A stretch of DNA of 64,000 bases from Sporomusa sphaeroides DSM 2875 (GCF_001941975.2 NZ_CP146991.1:1241501-1305500), one strand, 5' to 3'. Positions 28,242 to 37,590 are shown, counted from the first letter of the stretch. Notes: generated by a model not told the origin, from the sequence alone. Translations and numbers: made by a program.

Positions 28242-28624
28242 AGTTTATTCTCCTAAGCTGATATTGTATTGTCACTATAAAATATTTTGCTCGCGGTAAA
28301 AGTGTTTATACCACCTTGTACCATCCTGGAAATTTATGAAACTATAATATTGTTGAAATAATATAAGGCATGAAAAATACACAAAAAAACAGTTGCTTAT
28401 TTGACAAAAGTCTGTCTAGATGTTACAAAATAAGCTAAAATTTATTTAATACAGACATTTGGTGTTTATATAAACTAATTATGTTTACGAGAAAAAGAAA
28501 AACATGCGCCCTGAATGAAATAAAGCTTTCCGCTTGCAGGAAATCAGCGGTAAGGCGCGAATACAAAAAAATGTAAATTGGTAAAAGGAATTGCTTTTAC
28601 CTTAGTTGATTGGGAGGGGAAAGT
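28242..28624. other. 383-base divergent gap with two hairpins
   Basis: No gene is seen between the dehydrogenase and TRAP genes. The left half is AT-rich and should carry both promoters. On the TRAP side a gcgcc/ggcgc stem (28506-28558) and a perfect hairpin ggtaaaag/cttttacc (28580-28601) precede gggagggg and the TRAP ATG. The last hairpin could modulate translation. No known riboswitch recognised. Confidence 0.4.
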
Positions 28625-29587
28625 ATGAAAAAGGTGTTGTCAATTTTAGCTGTGTCCATGCTCCTCATTGGAATGCTGGCCGGCTGTGGCGGAGGAAAGT
28701 CCACGGAACAAGCAGCGGCAAAGAAAGAATTTGTAAACATTGCTACCGGTGGCACTGCGGGAACATATTATCCCTTGGGTGGAGCTCTTGCAGAAATTCT
28801 TAACAAAAATGTTGCCAATGTAAATGCCAGTGCGCAAAGCACCGGTGCTTCGGTGGCCAATATTAATCTGCTGAAAGACGGCAAAGTTGAAATGGCGTTA
28901 GTGCAAAACGATATTGCCTATTATGCCGTCAAAGGAACCGAGATGTTCACCGGTAAGCAGGTTCCCAGCTTGAAGGCAATTGCCACTTTGTATCCTGAAA
29001 CCATTCAAATTGTAACTGTAGACAAAACCGGGATCAAGAGCATTGCTGATTTGAAAGGCAAGCGTATTGCCGTTGGTGCGGCAGGCAGTGGTACCGAGGC
29101 CAATGCCCGCCAAATTCTTGAAACCTATGGTATTACCTACGATGATATCAAAGTTCAGTACCTGTCCTTTGGCGAAGCCGCCAGCGGCCTGAAAGACGGA
29201 AATGTTGATGTTGCTTTCGTAACCGCCGGTTTCCCGACGGCAGCGATTCAGGACATTGCGGCCCAGCATAAGGTCGTGCTTATTCCGGTGGAAGCCGATA
29301 AAGCCGATGCCTTAATTAAAAAATATCCTTTTTATGCAAAAGTGACCATTCCGGTGAACGCTTATCCCAATCAGGCCGCCGATATTCCTGCTGTAGCGGT
29401 CAAGGCTATGCTTGTAGTCACCGACAAAATGAATGCCGATCTTACCTTCAATATTACCAAAGCGATGTATGATAACCTGGAGCGTTTGAAAGCCGCTCAC
29501 TCTGTCGGCAAGATGATTACTAAAGAAAATTCCCAGGAAGGAATGTCGATTGAATTACATCCTGGCGCTGCCAAGTTCTTTAAATAG
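28625..29587 (+). CDS. TAXI-family TRAP transporter solute receptor (lipoprotein)
   Basis: 321 residues from ATG 28625 after gggagggg; a TTG 15 bases upstream overlaps that site. The lipobox is GMLAGC. The mature protein starts with the TAXI signature VNIATGGTAGTYYPLGGALAE and continues with the two-lobed fold (LKGKRIAVGAAGSGTEANAR). It binds a small solute, by family often glutamate or another dicarboxylate, and hands it to the fused permease encoded two genes downstream. A hairpin after its stop may raise its expression over the permease. Confidence 0.92.
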   Translation: MKKVLSILAVSMLLIGMLAGCGGGKSTEQAAAKKEFVNIATGGTAGTYYPLGGALAEILNKNVANVNASAQSTGASVANINLLKDGKVEMALVQNDIAYYAVKGTEMFTGKQVPSLKAIATLYPETIQIVTVDKTGIKSIADLKGKRIAVGAAGSGTEANARQILETYGITYDDIKVQYLSFGEAASGLKDGNVDVAFVTAGFPTAAIQDIAAQHKVVLIPVEADKADALIKKYPFYAKVTIPVNAYPNQAADIPAVAVKAMLVVTDKMNADLTFNITKAMYDNLERLKAAHSVGKMITKENSQEGMSIELHPGAAKFFK

Positions 29588-29604
29588 TCACTCTGGGAGG
29601 GAAT

Positions 29605-29638
29605 GCCGGACAACAGGTAACCCGTTGTCCGGCTTTTT
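29605..29638 (+). terminator. attenuator-type terminator inside the TRAP operon
   Basis: A perfect 10-bp stem gccggacaac / gttgtccggc is followed by five T residues. It lies between the receptor gene and the next start codon, which begins right after the T run. Partial read-through would explain receptor excess over permease. Confidence 0.75.
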
Positions 29639-30124
29639 ATGATAAGAACACGGTTTTATCCGGTTATTGCCGTCAGTATCCTTGGCGGATGTATCCTTTG
29701 GTTTGCCGGAGTCATATTGCCGCCACGTGTATTTATTGAGACAACTCAGGGAATTTATCAAACCATCCCGGTGAAAGCCGGCGAGCAGTTAAGTCTCTCC
29801 TTTGTCCATTCTGTGCAGCGGACACCGGTTATTGAAAATTTTATTATTGAAGACTCGGGTATTTTCATTTTGGATTCCACCGAGTATCAATCTTTTGGGG
29901 TGGGACTTCCTTTTTTAACAGAAGATGGGATTTTCCAGGCAGAGAAGGGTAAATTTGTTATGCGGGGAATGAACAGACCCCAACAGTGCTTACGTCTGCG
30001 TACCGGGCCGGAAGCAAAATTATCGCTAACTTACGCTGGCCGGACGATTCCTCTCTATAGCGTATTTCCGGCGGGAACTCTCGTTACTGTTCGGGTGGGA
30101 CCGCTGTATTCACGTTGGTTTTGA
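29639..30124 (+). CDS. DUF1850 protein of the TAXI-TRAP operon
   Basis: 161 residues. One N-terminal membrane segment (VIAVSILGGCILWFAGVI) and an extracytoplasmic beta-rich domain with the family's LSFVHSVQRTPVIENF and YQSFGVGLPF motifs. DUF1850 genes habitually lie between the receptor and the fused permease of TAXI-type TRAP systems, as here; the role is unknown but is presumed tied to the permease. No ribosome site precedes ATG 29639, which directly follows the T tract of a terminator hairpin, so the true start or its translation mode is uncertain. Confidence 0.82.
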   Translation: MIRTRFYPVIAVSILGGCILWFAGVILPPRVFIETTQGIYQTIPVKAGEQLSLSFVHSVQRTPVIENFIIEDSGIFILDSTEYQSFGVGLPFLTEDGIFQAEKGKFVMRGMNRPQQCLRLRTGPEAKLSLTYAGRTIPLYSVFPAGTLVTVRVGPLYSRWF

Positions 30125-30196
30125 CGGGAGGCTTCCGTTCTGGGATGTATCACATACTTTTTCGCACAAAAGATGATGGGAGGCGAATTTGACTCA

Positions 30197-32134
30197 ATGA
30201 AGCAAAGTCTTTCCGCTGAAGAAATATTAAAAAAATATGACAAAGAATCCGACTCACGCCAGTATACCGGCTCTATGTCCTATGTTGTCAGTGTTCTTGC
30301 TATTGTTTTTTCCTTGTTTCAATTATATACTGCGATATTTGGCGTTCTGGATGCTCATTTGCAGCGGGCAATCCACCTGGGGTTTGGACTTGCGCTTGTG
30401 TATTTGCTGTATCCGGCGCGTAAATCCTGGTCAAGAAGCAAGTTGCATCCTTTTGACTTGCTGATGGCGATTCTTGGCGTCGCGGCTCCTGTATATGTTG
30501 TCACGTTCTATCAAGAGCTTGTTCTAAGAGCCGGTACGGTGACAAGCAGCGATTTTGCTATGGGTTTGCTGGGCGTTGTGCTGGTTTTGGAAGCTGCCCG
30601 GCGGGTTGTTGGCTGGCCTATGGTCATCGTCGCGTGTGCTTTTATTGTGTATGCTTTTGCCGGCCCTTATATGCCGGATATGCTGGCACATAAAGGCGTT
30701 GATATCGGTGAGCTGGTCGGCCATTTATTCTTTACTACCGAAGGCATCTTCGGTATTCCTTTGGGCGTTTCTTCCACCTTTATCTTTTTGTTTATTCTGT
30801 TTGGCGCGTATTTGGAAATGACCGGTCTGGGTAAATTTTTTATTGATATAGCCAATGCTATAGCCGGCTGGGCCAGAGGCGGGCCGGCCAAGGTTGCTGT
30901 TTTATCCAGTGCTTTAATGGGAACTGTTTCCGGCAGTTCGGTTGCCAATGTTGTTGGCACAGGCAGTCTTACGATCCCCATGATGAAAAAGCTTGGCTAT
31001 AAGCCAGAATTTGCCGGGGCCGTCGAAGCGACTGCCTCAACAGGCGGACAGATAATGCCGCCTGTCATGGGAGCGGCGGCGTTCCTTATGGCTGAATTTG
31101 TTGGTATTCCTTATATTGAGGTAGTTAAGGCAGCTGTGATTCCGGCCGTTCTTTATTATGCCGGCATTTGGATCGGGATTCATTTTGAAGCCCGTAAGGA
31201 AGGCTTGCAAGGCATTCCCCGGAAGGAGCTGCCTAAGTTTAAGACGCTGTTTCTTGAGCGGGGCCATCTGGCGCTGCCTTTGATTGTCATTGTTTATTTG
31301 CTGGTTGCAGGCTATACGCCGATGAAAGCCGCTCTGTGGGCGATTGTTCTTGCTATTTTGGCCTCTATGCTGCGCAAATCTACCAGGATAACTCCCAAAC
31401 AAATCATTCAGGGCTTGGAGAATGGTGCGCGCGGTGTGCTGGGAGTTTTAGTGGCCTGTGCCACTGCCGGTATTATCATTGGTGTTGTCACCAAAACCGG
31501 GATTGGCTTAAAGCTGGCGTCAGCGCTGATTGAGCTGGCTGGCGGGCAGCTGCTGCCGGCCATGTTCTTTACCATGATCACCTCGTTGATTCTGGGCATG
31601 GGTGTTCCTACAACAGCCAACTATGTAATTACCTCGACGATTGCTGCTCCGGCGCTGGTGCAGATGGGAGTGCCTATATTGGCGGCGCATATGTTTGTTT
31701 TCTATTTTGGCATTATTGCCGATATTACTCCGCCGGTAGCGTTGGCTGCGTTTGCCGGCGCAGGCATTGCCGGTGCGGCGCCGATGCGAACAGGTGTTAA
31801 TGCGGCAAAGCTGGCGATAGCGGCCTTTATTGTCCCGTACATCTTTGTGCTTTCACCGATATTGCTGATGATTGGCGCAACGGCAGGATCAATACTTTTT
31901 AGCAGTCTAACAGCCATTTGCGGGATGATGGGCTTGAGTATAGCGATGGTGGGCTATTGCATCACCGACGCCAATTATATTGAACGGGCCCTCTTTTTCC
32001 TGGGGGGGATTTTGATGGTTGATCCGGGCTTGGTTACCGATGCCATCGGACTTGTTATTTTGCTTTTTGTTACAGGCTTCCAAATCATGAAGGCTCGCCG
32101 GCAAAAGCAGAATGCAAAAGGAGTAGCTCAATAA
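30197..32134 (+). CDS. TRAP transporter fused permease (DctQM type)
   Basis: About 645 residues with roughly 16-18 transmembrane helices. The small (DctQ-like) part is fused to the large DctM-like part, which carries VSGSSVANVVGTGSLTIPMM and TASTGGQIMPPVMGAAAFLM, typical of TAXI-TRAP permeases. It imports the solute caught by the receptor using the sodium or proton gradient. ATG 30197 has gggagg 13 bases upstream; in-frame ATGs at 30173/30176 overlap that site. Third gene of the operon. Confidence 0.92.
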   Translation: MKQSLSAEEILKKYDKESDSRQYTGSMSYVVSVLAIVFSLFQLYTAIFGVLDAHLQRAIHLGFGLALVYLLYPARKSWSRSKLHPFDLLMAILGVAAPVYVVTFYQELVLRAGTVTSSDFAMGLLGVVLVLEAARRVVGWPMVIVACAFIVYAFAGPYMPDMLAHKGVDIGELVGHLFFTTEGIFGIPLGVSSTFIFLFILFGAYLEMTGLGKFFIDIANAIAGWARGGPAKVAVLSSALMGTVSGSSVANVVGTGSLTIPMMKKLGYKPEFAGAVEATASTGGQIMPPVMGAAAFLMAEFVGIPYIEVVKAAVIPAVLYYAGIWIGIHFEARKEGLQGIPRKELPKFKTLFLERGHLALPLIVIVYLLVAGYTPMKAALWAIVLAILASMLRKSTRITPKQIIQGLENGARGVLGVLVACATAGIIIGVVTKTGIGLKLASALIELAGGQLLPAMFFTMITSLILGMGVPTTANYVITSTIAAPALVQMGVPILAAHMFVFYFGIIADITPPVALAAFAGAGIAGAAPMRTGVNAAKLAIAAFIVPYIFVLSPILLMIGATAGSILFSSLTAICGMMGLSIAMVGYCITDANYIERALFFLGGILMVDPGLVTDAIGLVILLFVTGFQIMKARRQKQNAKGVAQ

Positions 32135-32173
32135 CATCCCGGGAGAGCCCGGGCTTGGGTACAGATAATTGTA

Positions 32174-32206
32174 CAAGAGGCAGGTTCTCCGGAAGCTGCC
32201 TCTTGT
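32174..32206 (+). terminator. hairpin after the TRAP operon
   Basis: Perfect 10-bp stem caagaggcag / ctgcctcttg with only a weak T tract; a probable, not ideal, terminator. Confidence 0.5.
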
Positions 32207-32347
32207 GCTAGGTATTTACTTGATAAAGTGACAATAAATATACTTTGATATTGCCAGATATGATGTATACAGCTTGACATTTATTCCTATGGATTGCTAC
32301 AATTATACGTGTTACTTATAAATGAGTAAGGGGAAGGTTGAGCGAGG

Positions 32348-33211
32348 ATGAAAAATTACAAAACGATGTTGAGGATGGTACTGTGCTTAGCAATAGTCGC
32401 TTTTGGCGTGATGCTGGCCGGATGTTCCGGTGACAAAAAAGCAGCAGAGAACAAACCGGCGGACAAAAAGGTGCTGCGCGTTGGTATGGAATGTGGTTAT
32501 GCTCCGTTTAACTGGACGCAAACTACGCCTGATAACGGAGCGGTACAAATTAAGGGCAGTCAGGAATATGCCTTGGGCTATGATGTGATGATAGCTAAAA
32601 AGATTGCCGACTCTATGGGGTATGAACTGGAAATACATAAAATTGAGTGGGATGGCTTGGCCCCTGCTATCAACGCCGGTAAGATTGACGCAGCTATCGC
32701 TGGTATGAGTATTACCAGCAAGCGTAAAGAAACAGTGGATTTTTCTTCTGTTTATTACAATGCGGATATTGTTGCCCTTACGAAGAAAAACACCCCTTTT
32801 GCTGATGCTAAGAATCTGGACAGCCTTAAAGGCGCTGTTGCTACATCGCAGCTTAATACCGTTTGGTATGACTTGCTAAAACAAATTCCTGATGCGAAGA
32901 TCCAACCTGCTATTGATAATGTTCCAGGGATGATTGTTGCCCTGACTTCCGGTAAGGTAGATGTTGTGGCTACCGATAAGCCGACGGCTATGGCTGCCGT
33001 ATATGCCAATCCCGGATTAGTTATGCTGGACTTTAAAGATGGACAAGGCTTTAAAGTAGAAAAAGAAGAAGTTGAAATGGGTATTGCGGTTGCTAAAGGA
33101 ACCAGTGCAGAACTGCTGAAGAAAATTAATACAGCACTGAGTACAATGACAGAAGCTGATCGCGATAAAATGATGGAAGAAGCCATTAAGAAACAACCAT
33201 TAGCGAAATAA
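32348..33211 (+). CDS. Polar amino-acid ABC transporter substrate-binding lipoprotein
   Basis: 287 residues. Lipobox VMLAGC, then the class II binding-protein fold (KVLRVGMECGYAPFNW, GYDVMIAKKIADSMGYELE, AGKIDAAIAGMSIT, RKETVDFSSVYY). The alpha-amino/carboxyl-binding region resembles arginine/glutamine/histidine receptors. It works with the permease and ATPase encoded downstream to import an amino acid. The hairpin after its stop probably protects its message so that the receptor is in excess. Confidence 0.92.
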   Translation: MKNYKTMLRMVLCLAIVAFGVMLAGCSGDKKAAENKPADKKVLRVGMECGYAPFNWTQTTPDNGAVQIKGSQEYALGYDVMIAKKIADSMGYELEIHKIEWDGLAPAINAGKIDAAIAGMSITSKRKETVDFSSVYYNADIVALTKKNTPFADAKNLDSLKGAVATSQLNTVWYDLLKQIPDAKIQPAIDNVPGMIVALTSGKVDVVATDKPTAMAAVYANPGLVMLDFKDGQGFKVEKEEVEMGIAVAKGTSAELLKKINTALSTMTEADRDKMMEEAIKKQPLAK

Positions 33212-33220
33212 TCAGTAGTA

Positions 33221-33248
33221 CTTAGGGATGGCAGCCGCCATCCCTAAG
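33221..33248 (+). other. intercistronic hairpin (mRNA stabiliser or attenuator)
   Basis: Perfect 12-bp stem cttagggatggc / gccatccctaag with an agcc loop and no T tract, just after the binding-protein gene. Confidence 0.6.
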
Positions 33249-33368
33249 ATTTGTTATCCTAACAGCAAGTATAACTTTCTTAAAAACAAGATAAGGGCAA
33301 TATCGACTTATGCCGTCGTCAAAGGCGGTACAAGCCGTATGTACTTTATCAATCAAGGTGGAAAAAAC

Positions 33369-34163
33369 ATGACAAGTGCTATGCCAGTAACCTTTTTTGA
33401 GTGGGTTTATTTTCTTCTCCAGCAATATGGTGCACTTTTTGTAAAAGGTGCCCTTGTTACACTGCTATTGGCTGTCGGTGGTACCATCATCGGCTGTGTA
33501 ATTGGTTTATTTGTCGGTATTTTGCAAACTATCCCGATTAATCCTAAGGATGGGATTGTTAAACGAGGCTTTTTTCGGTGCATCAGAGCTTTTTTGGCTG
33601 CCTATGTTGAGTTGTTCCGCGGTACACCTATGATAGTGCAGGCAATGGTTGTATATTACGGCTCGATGCAGGTTTACGATATTGATATGTCACCGCTGTT
33701 CGCAGGCTTTTTGGTGGTGTCTGTAAATACCGGTGCCTATATGGCGGAGACTGTCCGCGGTGGCATCATCTCCATTGATGTTGGTCAAAAAGAAGCTGCC
33801 AAAGCCATTGGCATGAATCACTTTCAGCTTATGTCCTATGTTATTTTGCCGCAGGCTTTACGCAATATTATGCCGCAAATTGGCAACAACCTGATTATTA
33901 ATATTAAGGATACCTCGGTACTTAATGTTATTTCGGTAACTGAGCTATACTTCTTGTCCAAATCGGCCGCAGGGGCCTATTACCGGTATTTTGAAGTATT
34001 CTTTATTACTTGTGCGATTTATTTTATCATGACCTTTGCCGTATCCCGCTTTTTACTCTGGATAGAAAAGCGTATGGATGGTCCTGACAACTATGCTTTA
34101 GTTCCGTATGATCCTTTGGCTGATCCCTGTGGGCCGTTTACTCCAACGAAAGGCGGGAATTAG
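33369..34163 (+). CDS. Amino-acid ABC transporter permease (HisM/GlnP type)
   Basis: 264 residues from ATG 33369 (MTSAMPVTFFEWVYFLLQQ), preceded by aaggtgg; the frame extends 47 codons upstream without a signal. Five or so transmembrane helices; the EAA-loop equivalent is visible (GQKEAAKAIGMNHFQLMSYV), as is ELFRGTPMIVQAMVVYY. It forms a homodimeric channel with the downstream ATPase. The ATPase start follows five bases after its stop. Confidence 0.92.
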   Translation: MTSAMPVTFFEWVYFLLQQYGALFVKGALVTLLLAVGGTIIGCVIGLFVGILQTIPINPKDGIVKRGFFRCIRAFLAAYVELFRGTPMIVQAMVVYYGSMQVYDIDMSPLFAGFLVVSVNTGAYMAETVRGGIISIDVGQKEAAKAIGMNHFQLMSYVILPQALRNIMPQIGNNLIINIKDTSVLNVISVTELYFLSKSAAGAYYRYFEVFFITCAIYFIMTFAVSRFLLWIEKRMDGPDNYALVPYDPLADPCGPFTPTKGGN

Positions 34164-34167
34164 ACAG

Positions 34168-34929
34168 ATGGATAATAAAATTTCCGCAAAGGGCTCACAG
34201 CAGGTGCTGAAAATTAAAAACCTGGTTAAGTATTTTGGTAAGCGTGAGATCCTCAAAAATGTTAGTTTTGATGTTTTTCAGGGTGATGTTATTTGTATTA
34301 TTGGTGCGTCAGGTTCCGGTAAATCGACCATGCTCCGCTGCATCAACATGTTGGAAACACCGACCTCGGGCGAGATCATTCACGCCGACCGGAATGTTGT
34401 GGAAGAACAGGACAAACTTACACTGTACCGGACAAAAGTGGGTATGGTATTTCAACAGTTTAATCTGTTTAATAATATGACCGTACTGGAAAACTGTATG
34501 GTAGGTTTAGTCAAGGTGTTAAAGCAGGATAAGCAAACGGCTATGCAAACAGCTCTGCGCTTTTTAGAGAAAGTTGGTATGGCGCAATATATTAATGCCA
34601 AGCCGCATCAGCTGTCAGGCGGCCAAAAGCAGAGGGTAGCCATTGCCCGCGCGCTCGCTATCCAGCCACAGGTTCTGTTGATGGACGAACCTACCTCAGC
34701 GCTGGACACGCAAATGGTTGGTGAAGTATTGGCCGTTATGCGTGAACTGGCTAAGGAAGGCTTAACCATGCTGATTGTCACCCATGAGATTGCCTTTGCC
34801 CGCGACGTTGCCACCAGAATCATTTATGTGGAAGATGGTGTCATTGTAGAGGATGATACACCTGATGTCATCTTCAACCAGCCTAAGGATGCGCGGACGA
34901 AAGCCTTTCTTTCACGGGTTACTAACTGA
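34168..34929 (+). CDS. Amino-acid ABC transporter ATPase (GlnQ/HisP type)
   Basis: 253 residues from ATG 34168 (MDNKISAKGSQQVLKIKNL). Walker A IIGASGSGKSTMLRC, signature LSGGQKQRVAIA, Walker B VLLMDEPTSALD, switch His in IVTHEIAFARD. The frame's upstream ATG at 34108 lies inside the permease gene and is not the start. Third gene of the amino-acid importer operon, followed by a strong terminator. Confidence 0.94.
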   Translation: MDNKISAKGSQQVLKIKNLVKYFGKREILKNVSFDVFQGDVICIIGASGSGKSTMLRCINMLETPTSGEIIHADRNVVEEQDKLTLYRTKVGMVFQQFNLFNNMTVLENCMVGLVKVLKQDKQTAMQTALRFLEKVGMAQYINAKPHQLSGGQKQRVAIARALAIQPQVLLMDEPTSALDTQMVGEVLAVMRELAKEGLTMLIVTHEIAFARDVATRIIYVEDGVIVEDDTPDVIFNQPKDARTKAFLSRVTN

Positions 34930-34950
34930 ATTAACCAATAAGAGCATTAT

Positions 34951-34991
34951 ACCTCCTATGACTGAAACATCTGTCATAGGAGGTGTTTTTT
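34951..34991 (+). terminator. terminator of the amino-acid ABC operon
   Basis: Perfect 12-bp stem acctcctatgac / gtcataggaggt with a ten-base loop and six T residues. Confidence 0.9.
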
Positions 34992-35080
34992 AGTTTAATA
35001 AAAAAACAGCAGTAGCGTTACTTTTTGCTGGAATAGACGTTTAATAGTTTGTAGATGAACTGTATGACAGGAGGAAAACA

Positions 35081-36040
35081 ATGAAAAGAATTTTATCAGC
35101 CATTCTCGCAATTACAGTGATGGTAAGTATGACAACAGGCTTTGCTCAGGCGGCGGGTGCTGTTGCTGCAGCAACAATCGAAACTCCGGTACCTAAGGTA
35201 ATTTCGACAAAAGGTAAAATTGCAGAAATTGGCGACAACCGAATAAGGGTTGCCGGAAAAGGTTCATATAACGAAATAGTGCTACATATACAAGAGGGCA
35301 CTTATATTGTGGATGCAGAGGATGGTACGCACATTCCCTTCACAGACTTGAAAGCAGGTGATGTGGTAACAGCTTACTACAGCCCGGTTGTTACCAGAAG
35401 TATCCCGCCGCAAAGCAGTGCCATTGCTTTAGTTATCGGGACACCCGAAAAGGGTAATCCGGGTCAGTACATGCAGGTTGCTGCGGTAGAGCAAAGACCG
35501 GACGGCAGCGTTAGAGTGCTTTGTACCAATTCAGAAAGACTTGTGACCATTTATCCTGAAATTTTTGCCCAGCCGGCAGCCATCAAAGTTGGTTCTGAAT
35601 TAATTGTGTGGTACGATATAATGACAATGAGCATGCCTGCACAGGCAGGTGCAACCAAAGCGGTACTATTGCCGGTTAACGCCGATATAAGAGTCCATAC
35701 CGGTGCCGGTACAATTGTTATAGATAAAAAAGAATTAGAATTAGGTGAACATGATATTTTAAAAACCAATGCGAATACATTAATGCTGCCGCTCCGTGTT
35801 ATTGCCGAAAGTTTGGGCTATACTGTGGTTTGGAATGGCGAGGCAAGAACCGTTGAGCTTCAAAACGGTATGGGGACAATGGCGACGGTGACAATCGGCA
35901 GCAACAATTATGGCAGGTTAAAAATGGCTGTTCAGTTAGACACCGCACCGGAAATTGTTAATGGTACAACACTTGTTCCTGTTGAATTTTTTACAGACGT
36001 GCTGAATTTGACAGTAGATATAAACGATAGTCATATTTAG
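35081..36040 (+). CDS. Secreted protein with copper-amine-oxidase-like N-terminal domain
   Basis: 319 residues. Sec signal peptide (to about VSMTTGFAQA). Residues 40-205 form a beta-rich region with OB-like repeats (STKGKIAEIGDNRIRVAGKG). Residues 215-310 match the stalk-like copper-amine-oxidase N domain of clostridia (LMLPLRVIAESLGYTVVWNG, then TVELQNG, LVPVEFFTDVL). That domain has no oxidase activity and is thought to act in cell-envelope contacts. Exported, role unknown. Ribosome site aggagg. Confidence 0.8.
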   Translation: MKRILSAILAITVMVSMTTGFAQAAGAVAAATIETPVPKVISTKGKIAEIGDNRIRVAGKGSYNEIVLHIQEGTYIVDAEDGTHIPFTDLKAGDVVTAYYSPVVTRSIPPQSSAIALVIGTPEKGNPGQYMQVAAVEQRPDGSVRVLCTNSERLVTIYPEIFAQPAAIKVGSELIVWYDIMTMSMPAQAGATKAVLLPVNADIRVHTGAGTIVIDKKELELGEHDILKTNANTLMLPLRVIAESLGYTVVWNGEARTVELQNGMGTMATVTIGSNNYGRLKMAVQLDTAPEIVNGTTLVPVEFFTDVLNLTVDINDSHI

Positions 36041-36424
36041 CAGAAACAGACAACAGGTGGAGCGTTTACCCCGCCGATAGCGGGGCAGGAGGTTTTGCTT
36101 CGTATCCAGAATAAAACAAGAAAATGGGGCTTGTCACACTAACTTTTCTTAGTGCGGCAAGCCCCTGCTTTATCGGCTGCAGGCGGGCAGGAAGCTGTTT
36201 CAGTCATTAGTCTTGCGGCAGCCCCCTGTTTGATTGAACAATGCAGTATATAAAAGGATACTATAATACAAATAAGTGCGTACTTGCCTAAATGTATCCT
36301 GGCATGTAGTATTATAGCAGAAGAGAAATTCTTTGGAAAGGAGTGACCGCAGGCAGCAATTGTTGCTAGTGCCACCAATGCCAATATCTAAATCATTGTT
36401 ACAATGAAAGGACGTGTGATTGAT
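36041..36424. other. 384-base gap with interleaved inverted repeats
   Basis: No convincing gene. Contains the accccgccgatagcggggc hairpin (about 36070), a terminator (36126-36170), and two interleaved repeat pairs: aggatac/gtatcct (36255-36261, 36294-36300) and ctataatac/gtattatag (36261-36269, 36309-36317). The A-B-A'-B' order would allow a pseudoknot or alternative hairpins upstream of the flavoprotein gene. Confidence 0.4.
36126..36170 (+). terminator. terminator downstream of the 35081 gene
   Basis: Stem ggggcttg-cactaa / ttagtg-caagcccc with small bulges, followed by tgctttat. Confidence 0.7.
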
Positions 36425-37003
36425 TTGAAAGTGATTGCGTTTAACGGAAGTCCCAGAATTAATGGCAATACAGCACAAAGCTTGCAAATCGTTCTGGCAG
36501 AACTGGAAAAGGAAGGAGTCGAGACGGAATTCATCCAACTGGGCGGGCGCAAAGTTTTCGGCTGCCTGGCTTGTGGCAAGTGCTGGGAAACAAAAGATAA
36601 CCGCTGTATACGCCAGGACGATGAAATGAATACCTTTATCCAGAAGATGATAGAAGCCGACGGAATTATTATTGGCTCTCCCACCTATTTTAGCAATGTG
36701 TCCACAGAAGTTAAGGCACTTATTGACCGCTGTGGCTTTGTTGCCAAAGCGAATGGCGGTGATATGCTGCGCGGTAAAATTGGTGCTGCAGTGGTTGCTG
36801 TGCGTAGAGCCGGAGCAACGTTTACTTATTCGGCAATCAACTTCTTTTTTGGTATTGCCGAGATGACTATCCCTTCCTCCCACTATTGGAATATGACATT
36901 GGCTCTTAATCCGGGTGATGTTCAAAAGGATGAAGAAGGTATCGCAACCTTCCAAACTCTGGGTAAAAATATGGCAGAGCTTTTAAAGCAGGTGAGAGGT
37001 TAA
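36425..37003 (+). CDS. Iron-sulfur flavoprotein / NADPH-dependent FMN reductase family
   Basis: 192 residues from a TTG (MKVIAFNGSPRINGNTAQSL), or up to 7 residues more from ATG 36404; the family normally begins at MKVIAFNGSPR, but the aaagga site is 12 bases before the TTG. Flavodoxin-like fold with FMN-phosphate loop NGSPRINGNTAQS and the GIIIGSPTYFSN loop. The Cys set CLACGKCWETKDNRC (CX2CX2CX7C) is the compact [4Fe-4S] motif of archaeal/clostridial iron-sulfur flavoproteins. It probably transfers electrons or reduces quinones or oxidants in the cytosol. Convergent with a UspA gene only nine bases off. Confidence 0.84.
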   Translation: MKVIAFNGSPRINGNTAQSLQIVLAELEKEGVETEFIQLGGRKVFGCLACGKCWETKDNRCIRQDDEMNTFIQKMIEADGIIIGSPTYFSNVSTEVKALIDRCGFVAKANGGDMLRGKIGAAVVAVRRAGATFTYSAINFFFGIAEMTIPSSHYWNMTLALNPGDVQKDEEGIATFQTLGKNMAELLKQVRG

Positions 37004-37012
37004 GGCCAGGCA

Positions 37013-37447
37013 TTAGTCGGAATCGCGGATGATTAATGTCGGGCAGGCGGCGTAGTGAAGGACATAATTGCTGACACTGCCGATTAAAAGTTTGGCGACA
37101 TCACTGATACCGCGGCGTCCCATGATAATTAATGAATAGTTGTTTTCCTTGCTTATTTCCGTAATTTTAATGCCGGGATGACCATATTCTATGCGGGTAG
37201 TTACATAACCATCAAAATCCTGAAAGATTTCTGATGCTTGCTCTAAAACTTCTTTGCCTCTTTCGTCCAAACTTTCGATTACCGAGCTTGGTACCGCATG
37301 GGCACCGGACATAATGTAAGCCGAATGCTGAATGATGTGGAGTAAGGTTACGGAGCTGCCAAATTTCTCAGCAATTTTTCGTGAATATTTTGCTGCTGCG
37401 AGTGCTTCTGTTGAGCCATCAATGGGAACCAAAATTTTTCTAAACAT
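37013..37447 (-). CDS. Universal stress protein (UspA family)
   Basis: 144 residues from ATG 37447 (MFRKILVPIDGSTEALAAA), five bases after gaggg; an ATG 12 bases upstream is also in frame. The ATP-binding signature GRRGISDVAKLLIGSVS fits G-x2-G-x9-G-S, so this is probably an ATP-binding UspA. Cytosolic dimer linked to stress survival; exact role unknown. Confidence 0.9.
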   Translation of the reverse strand: MFRKILVPIDGSTEALAAAKYSRKIAEKFGSSVTLLHIIQHSAYIMSGAHAVPSSVIESLDERGKEVLEQASEIFQDFDGYVTTRIEYGHPGIKITEISKENNYSLIIMGRRGISDVAKLLIGSVSNYVLHYAACPTLIIRDSD

Positions 37448-37590
37448 GCTATCCCTCATTTCTTTGTTGATTATCCCGGGTCATAGGATACAGGTAAATT
37501 ATATTTTCCGTATGTAAGCAGATTTTTCCTCTTTTTGGCGGTTCTGTAATCTGACGTAAAAGGCTCTCAGATAGGGTGCTATTCAACATA

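Noticed and set aside
36200-36955. 251-codon minus-strand frame overlapping the flavoprotein gene
   Set aside because: The plus strand encodes a clear flavodoxin-fold Fe-S protein; the minus product matches nothing and lacks a ribosome site.
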